From assembly GCA_905221605.1 (NCBI GenBank), contig CAJNDS010001358.1:230001-240000 (forward strand): 10,000 nt of DNA. Direction: 5' to 3'. Below are positions 5,509 through 10,000 of this stretch, piece by piece (position 1 is the first letter of the stretch; each line of letters begins with the position of its first letter). A model generated the notes under the pieces. The model saw only the letters and a list, made by a program, of their open reading frames with translations, ran no database searches and was not told the origin of the DNA. This DNA is from Symbiodinium natans (Eukaryota; Sar; Dinophyceae; Suessiales; Symbiodiniaceae). The translations under genes were made by a program, and so were the position numbers.

Positions 5509-5603
5509 GCATGTAGAAAAGGAACCCTCATACACACCACCACTAGCAGCACTGCGACATAAACTCTTCTTTTCAAGGCTCGTGCATGACGAGGGTTTCT
5601 TGT
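5495..5603 (+). repeat. Inverted duplicated unit, copy A
   Basis: About 109 bp covering the end of a telomeric block and the adjoining spacer. It matches the reverse complement of 7881-7989 with about eight substitutions and one indel, near 92% identity. The shared part stops abruptly after CGAGGGTTTCT, and the flanks beyond do not match. No open frame is conserved, so it is more likely a duplicated non-coding unit than a gene. Confidence 0.9.
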
Positions 5604-5657
5604 CAGGGTATAGCCTGAGAGGTGCAAGCTTGGGCTTCAAGGCCTAAAAGAAAGTCT
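5604..5657. other. Spacer remainder
   Basis: Unique sequence between duplicated copy A and the next G-rich block. Nothing is recognised. Confidence 0.4.
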
Positions 5658-5711
5658 TGGGGTTTAGGGTTTAGGGTTTAGGGTTTAGGGTTTAGGGTTT
5701 AGGGTTTAGGG
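5658..5711 (+). repeat. Interstitial telomeric block (TTTAGGG on +)
   Basis: About seven uninterrupted canonical units, among the cleaner arrays in the window. Confidence 0.95.
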
Positions 5712-5835
5712 AACGCAAGCCTCTGCTGCTCCTTTGTGGGCATGAGCTTTTAGTACGACAGGGTGCTTAGGGTTACTCTAAGCAAGACGGACACCCGAGA
5801 CCCCTAGACCCCCCTCACCCCCAGGCGCTAAAAAC
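5712..5835. other. Spacer with TGCTTAG/CTAAGCA hairpin
   Basis: TGCTTAG (5764-5770) pairs exactly with CTAAGCA (5778-5784) around a 7-nt loop. The arms resemble the TTGCTTAAGA terminal repeats of the element at 8616-8740, so this may be a short relative or a coincidence. No gene is seen. Confidence 0.45.
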
Positions 5836-6121
5836 AAACCCCTCAACCACAAGACCTCTGAAACCCTCAACCCTAAACCCTAAACCCTAAACCTTAAACC
5901 CTAAACCCTGAACCCTAAACCTTAAACCCCAAACCCTAAGACCCTGAATCCCCAAACACTGGCATCCTGAAACTACACCCCGAAACCTCAAACCCCCTAA
6001 AGTCCCACCCTCAATCCCTAAACCTCTGAGCCCTACACCCCCTAAAGTCCCTAAACCTCTGAACCCTAAACTCTCAACCCTAAACCCTAAACCCTAAACC
6101 CCTGAGCCCCTGAACCCCAAG
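5836..6121 (-). repeat. Long degenerate telomeric tract (C-rich on +)
   Basis: About 286 bp. A near-canonical core (about 5869-5940, with CCTTAAA variants) and a second small core (about 6077-6100) lie within CCCTCAA, CCCTGAA, CCCTACA and CCTCTGA units. ACCCCCTAAAGTCCC occurs at 5992-6006 and, with near-identical context, at 6037-6051, so part of the tract grew by duplication of a unit of about 45 bp. Confidence 0.85.
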
Positions 6122-6229
6122 CATTCCGTGCGGATCTGGGGCCCCCCTCTCCCCACCTGGACATCGAGATACTTCTGCCAGCCTTGCTCGGCCCCTTTTG
6201 TGGGCGGTATTTCTAGCAAGTGCATTGAG
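6122..6229. other. Spacer, no gene seen
   Basis: About 108 bp between two C-rich tracts. No structure beyond short chance matches. Confidence 0.4.
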
Positions 6230-6290
6230 AACCCTGAACCCTCAACCCCAAACCCCTAAACCCTAAACCTTAAACCCTAAGCCCTAAGCT
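6230..6290 (-). repeat. Interstitial telomeric block (CCCTAAA on +)
   Basis: Mixed CCCTGAA, CCCTCAA, CCCCAAA, CCCTAAA and CCTTAAA units. Confidence 0.85.
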
Positions 6291-6466
6291 CTATGAACAG
6301 CCCGTAAGTCCTAACACCATCAGTACTGTAGCCGGGGGTGTGTCCACGCCTCCTGCGAAAGGCGGACCAGCGAACCCCCCTTTCAAGGGCTCCGCAAAGC
6401 TCTCACTTTATCCTGGAGCGCGGATGTAGAGCTCGGGGACGAGATTAAATTGGAGACGAGGCTTCA
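6291..6466. other. Spacer with mirrored edges
   Basis: CTATGAACAGCCCGT (6291-6305) at the left edge and ACGAGGCTTCATAG (6456-6469) at the right edge are inverted copies with one small gap. Both abut telomeric blocks. The interior is GC-rich with a GTCC..GCCT/AGGC..GGAC stem (about 6339-6366). No gene is seen. Confidence 0.5.
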
Positions 6467-6548
6467 TAGGGTTTAGGGTTTAGGGTTCAGGGTTCAGGGT
6501 TTAGGGTTTAGGGTTTAGGGTTTAGGGTTTAGGGTTTAGGGTTTAGGG
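6467..6548 (+). repeat. Interstitial telomeric block (TTTAGGG on +)
   Basis: About eleven units including two adjacent TTCAGGG variants near the left end; the rest is canonical. Confidence 0.95.
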
Positions 6549-6638
6549 CCGTCGACTCAGTCAAGCTGAAAACGCAGCGACCCATGGATGCCGCTACTCT
6601 TGATCTCCAAGCGGAAGAAACGTAAACCACAATCCCAT
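6549..6638. other. Spacer, no gene seen
   Basis: About 90 bp between two G-rich blocks. No structure recognised. Confidence 0.4.
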
Positions 6639-6700
6639 TGGGTTTAGGGTTTAGGGTTTAGGGTTTAGGTTTAAGGTTTAGGGTTTAGGGTTTAGGGTTA
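6639..6700 (+). repeat. Interstitial telomeric block (TTTAGGG on +)
   Basis: About eight units with a TTTAGG/TTTAAGG irregularity near 6667-6675. Confidence 0.93.
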
Positions 6701-6856
6701 CTGTTATACCTTCGCCCGAAACCCTGACTCCTGAACCACTCACCAACTAACCCACTAAACAACCCTCAACCCAAGTAACTTGTCACCTGCTCCAAAGGTT
6801 CAGGGTTCATATAGCGTCAAAGAAAAGAGCCTGAAACAGAACAACCCACAACCGCC
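6701..6856. other. Spacer with decayed C-rich repeats
   Basis: About 155 bp. The first half contains very diverged CCCTAAA-like words (AACCCTGACTCCTGAACC, ACCCACTAAACAACCC). CCTGAACC near 6731 and GGTTCAGG near 6797 are inverted copies. No gene is seen. Confidence 0.4.
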
Positions 6857-6972
6857 GTAAACCCGAAGCCCTGAACCCTAAACCCTAAACCCCAAACCCC
6901 AAACCCCAAACCCCAAACCCTAAACCCTAAACCCTAAACCCTAAACCCCAACCCCAAACCCCAGACCCTCAA
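6857..6972 (-). repeat. Telomeric block with CCCCAAA patch
   Basis: Canonical CCCTAAA units surround four consecutive CCCCAAA units (6890-6917) and end in CCCCAACCCCAAA variants. Confidence 0.93.
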
Positions 6973-7071
6973 CGCTCCTGGCATACTGCTGGTAGTCCCC
7001 AGCTGCTGGCGCACTGTAATGCTGGCATGGGGCGGCCTGGGGGTTAAGGAACCACCATGGGTGTTGAGGGT
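6973..7071. other. Spacer with mirrored edges
   Basis: CCCTCAACGCTCCTGG (6966-6981) and CCATGGGTGTTGAGGG (7055-7070) are inverted copies at 13 of 16 positions, each next to a telomeric block. GCTGGC is repeated inside. No gene is seen. Confidence 0.5.
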
Positions 7072-7140
7072 GTTGGGGTTTAGGGTTTAGGGTTTAGGGT
7101 TTAGGGTTGAGGGTTTAGGGTTGAGGGTTTAGAGTTTAGG
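7072..7140 (+). repeat. Interstitial telomeric block (TTTAGGG on +)
   Basis: About nine units with two TTGAGGG variants and one TTTAGAG. Confidence 0.93.
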
Positions 7141-7274
7141 CATCCAGGGCGCGCCTTCTGTTTTGGGGGCTGCTGCAAGAACAGCCGAAATGGTTGTTCC
7201 AAAGGGCCTTAAATGCAACAGAACCGGAAGCTTCAGAAAAGCCTACACCCCTACACGGCCTGGAGCTCCAAGTA
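7141..7274. other. Spacer with nested complementary motifs
   Basis: ATCCAGGGCG (7142-7151) and CGGCCTGGAG (7257-7266) are inverted at 8 of 10 positions near the two edges. GAACAGCC (7179-7186) and GGTTGTTC (7192-7199) form a stem of eight pairs (one G-T) with a five-base loop. No gene is seen. Confidence 0.45.
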
Positions 7275-7410
7275 TCCTAAACCCTAAACCCTAAACCCTA
7301 AACCCTAAACCCTAAACCCTATACCCTAAACCCTAAACCCTAAACCCTAAACCCTACACCCAAACTAAACCGCACAACCCCTGAAACCGCAAACCCGCAA
7401 ACCCTAAACA
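7275..7410 (-). repeat. Interstitial telomeric block (CCCTAAA on +)
   Basis: Twelve or so clean units (7275-7358) with one CCCTATA, followed by a decaying tail to about 7410 (CCCAAACTAAA, CCCGCAAA). Confidence 0.93.
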
Positions 7411-7443
7411 CCAGACTTCAAGGCCTCTGAGCACTGACTTAGT

Positions 7444-7626
7444 TGGGGTTTCGGGCTTAGGGTTTCGGGGATAGGGTTTAGGGTTTAGGGTTTAGGGTTT
7501 AGGGTTTAGGGTTTAGGGTTTAGGGTTTTAGGGTTTAAGGTTTGAGGGTTCAGGAATTCGGGTTTAGGGATTCGATTTTCGGGTTTTGGGTCTAGTTTTA
7601 GGCTTTATAGGGCTTATAAGGTGTAG
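7444..7626 (+). repeat. Interstitial telomeric block with decaying tail
   Basis: A core of about eight canonical units (about 7474-7530) has TTTCGGG and GGATAGGG variants on the left and a degenerate tail on the right (TTTTAGGG, TTTAAGG, TTCAGGAATTCGGG, TTTTCGGG, TTTATAGGG). Confidence 0.9.
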
Positions 7627-7823
7627 GCCATTAAAAGGAACTGTCAGAGAAGCTGGACCATGTGCTTACCACGCGTTCGGCTCCCAACGTTCAAGTCCCT
7701 TTTGGGGTCCCCTATTCTTTAGGGAACCCAAAGAATAGGGTCATAACTTATTTATCTTTGGGGATATGGAGGCCAATAGATCTAAAGCTTGGCCCTGAAC
7801 AGTCGTAGACTGGAAATGCCAAC
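7627..7823. other. Spacer with strong hairpin
   Basis: About 200 bp between two G-rich blocks, with the 7710-7740 hairpin in the middle. A tRNA T-loop-like word (GTTCAAGTCC, about 7689) has no matching stem, so no tRNA is called. No gene is seen. Confidence 0.45.
7710..7740. repeat. Near-perfect 31-nt hairpin
   Basis: CCCTATTCTTT (7710-7720) pairs exactly with AAAGAATAGGG (7730-7740). Inside, GGG (7722-7724) pairs with CCC (7727-7729), leaving one bulged A. That gives 14 pairs in 31 nt. No run of T follows, so it does not look like an intrinsic terminator. It may be the remains of a foldback element. Confidence 0.8.
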
Positions 7824-7865
7824 TGGGTTTGGGGTTAGGGTTTCGGGTTTAGGGGTTAGGGTTTC
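7824..7865 (+). repeat. Short degenerate telomeric block
   Basis: Units are TTTGGGG, TTAGGG, TTTCGGG and TTTAGGGG, with little canonical repeat. Confidence 0.8.
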
Positions 7866-7880
7866 TGCAACAAGCAAGGA

Positions 7881-7989
7881 ACAGAAACCCTCGTGATGCA
7901 CGAGCCTTGAAAAGAAAGGTTTATATCTCAGTGCTGCTATTGGTGGTGTGTATGAGGTTTCCTCTTCTACATGCCCTATCCCTAAACCC
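7881..7989 (-). repeat. Inverted duplicated unit, copy B
   Basis: This is the reverse-complement counterpart of 5495-5603 at about 92% identity, including the telomere-proximal CCCTATCCC word. It contains a perfect small hairpin CTCGTG-ATG-CACGAG (7890-7904), which is imperfect in copy A. Copy B sits beside a C-rich block, copy A beside a G-rich block, as expected for an inverted copy. Confidence 0.9.
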
Positions 7990-8033
7990 TAAACCCTAAA
8001 CCCTAAGCCCTAAACCCAACACCCTAAACCCCC
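7974..8033 (-). repeat. Telomeric block belonging to duplicated copy B
   Basis: CCCTATC is followed by CCCTAAA units with CCCTAAG and CCCAACA variants. Confidence 0.92.
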
Positions 8034-8148
8034 TACAAAGCCGGCCTGGTGCCCAGCCACCATGGGCGCAGGTGCAGCAGCTGCGGGGCGAAGACTGCGC
8101 CAGGCAAGTGGCGGAGTTGCGTCTTGTTGTTGAAAAAGGGGTTTCGGT
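8034..8148. other. GC-rich spacer, no convincing gene
   Basis: About 115 bp. An ATG at 8062 lies in a context like the animal initiation consensus (GCCACCATGG), but its frame stops after 23 codons, so it is not called as a gene. Confidence 0.4.
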
Positions 8149-8227
8149 CCCCTAAACCCTAAACCCTGAAACCCTAAACCCTAAACCCTAAACCCCAAAC
8201 CCTAAACCCTAAACCCTAAACCCTAAA
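8149..8227 (-). repeat. Interstitial telomeric block (CCCTAAA on +)
   Basis: About ten units with CCCTGAAA and CCCCAAA variants. Confidence 0.94.
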
Positions 8228-8353
8228 GTTTCGGATGGTTTGGCAGAACTTGGGGGTTTGAGGCCTTCAGGTTGCTCGTATACAGGAAAGGACATCGAAC
8301 CCGAAGCCCCGAAAGAATCCCCAGACAACTCCCAGACATGGAGCTCTCAAACG
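8228..8353. other. Spacer, no gene seen
   Basis: About 125 bp between a C-rich and a G-rich block. Nothing is recognised beyond short chance matches. Confidence 0.4.
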
Positions 8354-8480
8354 GGGTTTAGGGTTTAGGGTTTAGGGTTTAGGGTTTAGGGTTTAGGGTT
8401 TAGGGTTTAGGGTTTAGGGTTTAGGGTTTAGGGTTTAGGGTTTAGGGCTTGGAGTTTAGGGTTCAGAGCTTGGGGTTTAG
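8354..8480 (+). repeat. Longest perfect telomeric array
   Basis: Positions 8354-8447 are 94 bp of unbroken canonical TTTAGGG, more than 13 units, followed by CTTGGAG, TTCAGAG and CTTGGGG variants. The purity suggests it is the youngest, or the most recently homogenised, block here. Confidence 0.96.
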
Positions 8481-8610
8481 CGACCCTAAAGCCTAACAGT
8501 GTAAATTCCAACACCCGACCAACCGGCACCCTTGAGACTGTGGTTGCAGGTTGGGGCGTGAGCGCTCAGAGCATCCGTCAAGAAGTCCCGTAAATGCTTT
8601 AAGGTTATCT
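8481..8610. other. Spacer, no gene seen
   Basis: About 130 bp of mixed sequence. A 13-mer (8549-8561) is shared with 1435-1447. Confidence 0.4.
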
Positions 8611-8615
8611 ACGTG

Positions 8616-8740
8616 TTGCTTAAGAACCCCCCCCCCCCCCCCAAAAAAAAAAAGCAATAAAACTAAATAAACAATAATCCCTATATACTGCCCTTACAAG
8701 GGAAGAATATTCGACATATTTTGTTGGGGCTCTTAAGCAA
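8616..8740. mobile_element. Candidate MITE-like element (125 bp)
   Basis: The terminal inverted repeats TTGCTTAAGAACCCC (8616-8630) and its mirror (8726-8740) match at 14 of 15 positions. The interior starts with a C16 run (8627-8642, overlapping the left arm) and an A11 run (8643-8653), then AT-rich sequence unlike the GC-rich surroundings, with a CCCTT-AC-AAGGG stem (8691-8702). A CTAC outside the left arm is mirrored by GTAG outside the right arm. No coding capacity is seen, so any movement would depend on an outside transposase. No clear target-site duplication is visible, so the class is open. Confidence 0.6.
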
Positions 8741-8751
8741 GTAGCAGCTAT

Positions 8752-8776
8752 AGTTTAGGGATTAGGGTTTCGGGTT
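8752..8776 (+). repeat. Short degenerate telomeric remnant
   Basis: GTTTAGGG, ATTAGGG and TTTCGGG units directly follow the candidate element. Confidence 0.75.
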
Positions 8777-8994
8777 CACCCACACCCATAATTACAATTC
8801 CTGGCTCATGTAGGGTTTGCAAGGTCTAGGGCCATGGGTTCAGGCATCACCACTTGGGAGCAACTGAAACCCTAAGCCTCTAAACTCAATCGGGCCCATC
8901 CTAGAAACGTCGAGCTCTGGGATCCTACGCGCTGCCTTACAAGAACGAAGCTCACGGAGTAGGGCGGCTCGGGCTAAGGGTTATAAGGTTTAAC
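8777..8994. other. Spacer, no gene seen
   Basis: About 215 bp. TAGGGTTTGCAAGGTCTAGGG (about 8811-8831) resembles the degenerate units at 3846-3870. The rest is unique, with no recognised gene. Confidence 0.4.
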
Positions 8995-9120
8995 GGTTCA
9001 GGGTTTAGGGTTTAGTGTAGGGTTTAGGGTTTAGGGTTTAGGGTTTCGGGTTTCGGGTTTAGGGTTAAGGGTTTAGGGCTTAGGGTTTGGGGTTTGGGGC
9101 TTAGGGTTTAGGGTTTAGGG
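8995..9120 (+). repeat. Interstitial telomeric block with mixed variants
   Basis: Canonical TTTAGGG units with TTTAGTG, TTTCGGG, TTAAGGG, CTTAGGG and TTTGGGG variants. Confidence 0.93.
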
Positions 9121-9239
9121 TGATCAGAAGCCCATCATCCGAGGGAATCCGAGCGCCGCCACCCGGACGAGTGTGAACTGCGATGAACCTCGGCTTGGGA
9201 CTTTGAAAAGCTTCCGCGGGTGCCTCCAAAGTGCCCGAA
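9121..9239. other. Spacer, no gene seen
   Basis: About 120 bp, GC-rich, between two G-rich blocks. No structure recognised. Confidence 0.4.
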
Positions 9240-9386
9240 GGGTTTAGGGTTTAGGGCTTATAGGGTTTAGGGTTTAGGGTTTAAAGGGTTTAGGGTTTTA
9301 GGGTTTAGGGTTTAGGGTTTAGGGTTTAGGGTTTAGGGTTTAGGGTTTAGGGTTGAGGGTTTTAGGGTTTCAGGGTTTAGGGTTTT
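9240..9386 (+). repeat. Last telomeric block in the window
   Basis: About 147 bp. A clean run lies at about 9299-9353. The left side has CTTATAGGG and TTTAAAGGG units, and the right side has TTGAGGG, TTTTAGGG and TTTCAGGG. No further telomeric array occurs to the right. Confidence 0.95.
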
Positions 9387-9717
9387 CACGTTGTTCGGTC
9401 TGCAGGTTACCGAAGCATCCTGTGCAAAGATTTCAAATCTTTCAAGAATTTGGGTCCCTTTTGGGATCACTGCTAGACTACGGCCCGGACATTCAGGGCC
9501 CTCAAGAGGAGAGGAACATCACGCAGGGAACAGACCCGTGGTCCCTGAGCTCTCTGAAAAAAATACTGAAGTGATGCTAAAGAACGGGCCCTTGAGTTCT
9601 GGTGGGTATAAAAAGATTGGTGCAGAAGGGCTCCGAGATCAAGAGCCCATAGCAACGGCCCATGTAAGTTCCAGGGTGTGAGAGGGCTTTGAGGTTGTGA
9701 CTGCACTTGGGTCTAGT
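9387..9717. other. Right-hand unique sequence, possibly genic
   Basis: Ordinary non-repeat DNA with balanced composition after the last telomeric block. It contains the candidate exon 9406-9663 and a near-palindrome AAAGATTT-C-AAATCTTT (9426-9442). Confidence 0.45.
9406..9663 (+). CDS. Candidate internal exon, unknown product
   Basis: A 258-bp stretch is open in the frame that starts at 9406. It is preceded by a pyrimidine-leaning tract ending in CTGCAG (AG at 9404-9405) and followed by GTAAGT (9664-9669), a match to the usual 5' splice donor. Its length is exactly 86 codons, so it would be a phase 0-0 exon; the frame runs on to a TGA just past the donor (ending at 9681). The product would be hydrophilic and rich in glycine, serine and charged residues, with no membrane segment or motif I recognise. 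There is no obvious start codon, so other exons would be needed. A chance open frame is quite possible. Confidence 0.22.
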
Positions 9718-9839
9718 GTGAACTCCAGAAAGTTGGAACATGGTTTAAGGATGAATAGAGCTAGGGTTCCGTTTAGTATACCTTTTGGGGTATGGGGAGA
9801 AGTTCTGGGATAAGGATGTTCCAACTTTCCGGAGTTTAC
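9718..9839. repeat. Foldback repeat with 26-bp arms
   Basis: The arms 9718-9743 and 9814-9839 are inverted copies matching at 22 of 26 positions, with a 14-bp perfect core (GAAAGTTGGAACAT on the left). The loop is 70 bp and includes the AGTATACCTTTTGGGGTAT motif (9775-9793). It resembles a small MITE or foldback element; no clear target duplication is visible. Confidence 0.75.
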
Positions 9840-9960
9840 TGTATACCTTGGCTTTGGAGTAGACCCTGACAAAAAAGTATATACGTTTTAGGTATAAGTG
9901 GCTATAATCGGAACCCAGAACCAAAAAAGTATTAAAGTATAGTACTCCAAAACGGATACT
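9840..9960. repeat. AT-rich stretch with inverted terminal motifs
   Basis: TGTATACCTTGGCTTTGGAGTAG (9840-9862, shown in the sequence) and AGTACTCCAAAACGGATACT (9941-9960) are inverted relatives sharing TTTGGAGTA and, with gaps, GTATACC. An 11-bp direct repeat, CAAAAAAGTAT, occurs at 9870-9880 and 9922-9932. The interior is AT-rich with no gene. Confidence 0.5.
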
Positions 9961-10000
9961 GTTGAGTGGCCCAGGCCTAGTCTTGAGTAGGTGTTCGGAG

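Noticed and set aside
7650-7720. Possible tRNA around GTTCAAGTCC
   Set aside because: The flanking bases do not form a T-stem, and no acceptor or anticodon stem could be found.
8062-8133. ATG in GCCACCATGG context
   Set aside because: The frame stops after 23 codons and the surrounding spacer shows no coding signal.
277-9386. CRISPR-like array of repeats and spacers
   Set aside because: The repeats are tandem heptamer arrays of variable length and both orientations, spacers are uneven, and there are no cas genes. The repeat is the eukaryotic telomere unit.
720-9386. Concatenated telomere-capped minichromosomes
   Set aside because: That would require G-rich ends directly abutting C-rich starts at every joint. 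Most blocks are single-oriented and are separated by spacers on both sides. An assembly artefact cannot be fully excluded without reads.
179-9743. Shared 11-mer TTGGAACATGG at 179-189 and 9733-9743
   Set aside because: Dozens of shared 11-mers are expected by chance in 10 kb, and the flanks do not match.
9473-9872. Minus-strand open frames near the right end
   Set aside because: They run across the candidate exon on the other strand and through the foldback repeat, with no recognised domain.

Overview
This window looks like nuclear, non-coding DNA from a eukaryote. Its dominant feature is the telomeric heptamer TTTAGGG/CCCTAAA. That repeat is typical of land plants and many green algae, and also of dinoflagellates and related algae. 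It does not fit animals, fungi or ciliates, and no bacterial gene or bacterial signal is visible. The heptamer alone cannot fix the lineage. I lean towards an alga (a dinoflagellate is possible) because unit variants are so abundant and blocks are scattered in both orientations, but this is weak.

Layout. Positions 1-276 hold a short GC-rich non-repeat stretch. Positions 277-637 are a large, variant-rich CCCTAAA array. From about 720 to 9386 the window is a mosaic of more than 30 interstitial telomeric blocks, usually 30-130 bp and up to about 290 bp. They are separated by mostly unrelated spacers of about 80-180 bp, and the orientation changes again and again. Block centres are often about 160-250 bp apart. 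Three longer gaps break the pattern: 2038-2679, about 3075-3752 (which contains a 42-bp minisatellite) and 8481-8751 (which contains a small inverted-repeat element). The last 614 bp are non-telomeric. They contain one candidate internal exon (9406-9663) and an AT-rich inverted-repeat region (9718-9960).

Structure beyond the telomeric repeats. Several spacers have inverted-repeat arms close to the edges of the flanking telomeric blocks, as in foldback or MITE-like elements: 831-917, 932-1093, 4721-4851, 8616-8740 and 9718-9839, with weaker cases elsewhere. One spacer and its adjoining telomeric block occur twice in opposite orientation at about 92% identity (5495-5603 and 7881-7989), so block plus flank was duplicated as a unit. 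Positions 5031-5178 have the head-to-head geometry expected of an old telomere-telomere fusion.

Coding content. No protein-coding gene can be assigned with confidence. Most longer open frames come from the stop-free, multiple-of-three minisatellite or from random GC-rich spacers. No tRNA, rRNA or CRISPR array was recognised. The best overall reading is a subtelomeric or telomere-repeat-rich heterochromatic region that ends on the right in ordinary, possibly genic, sequence.
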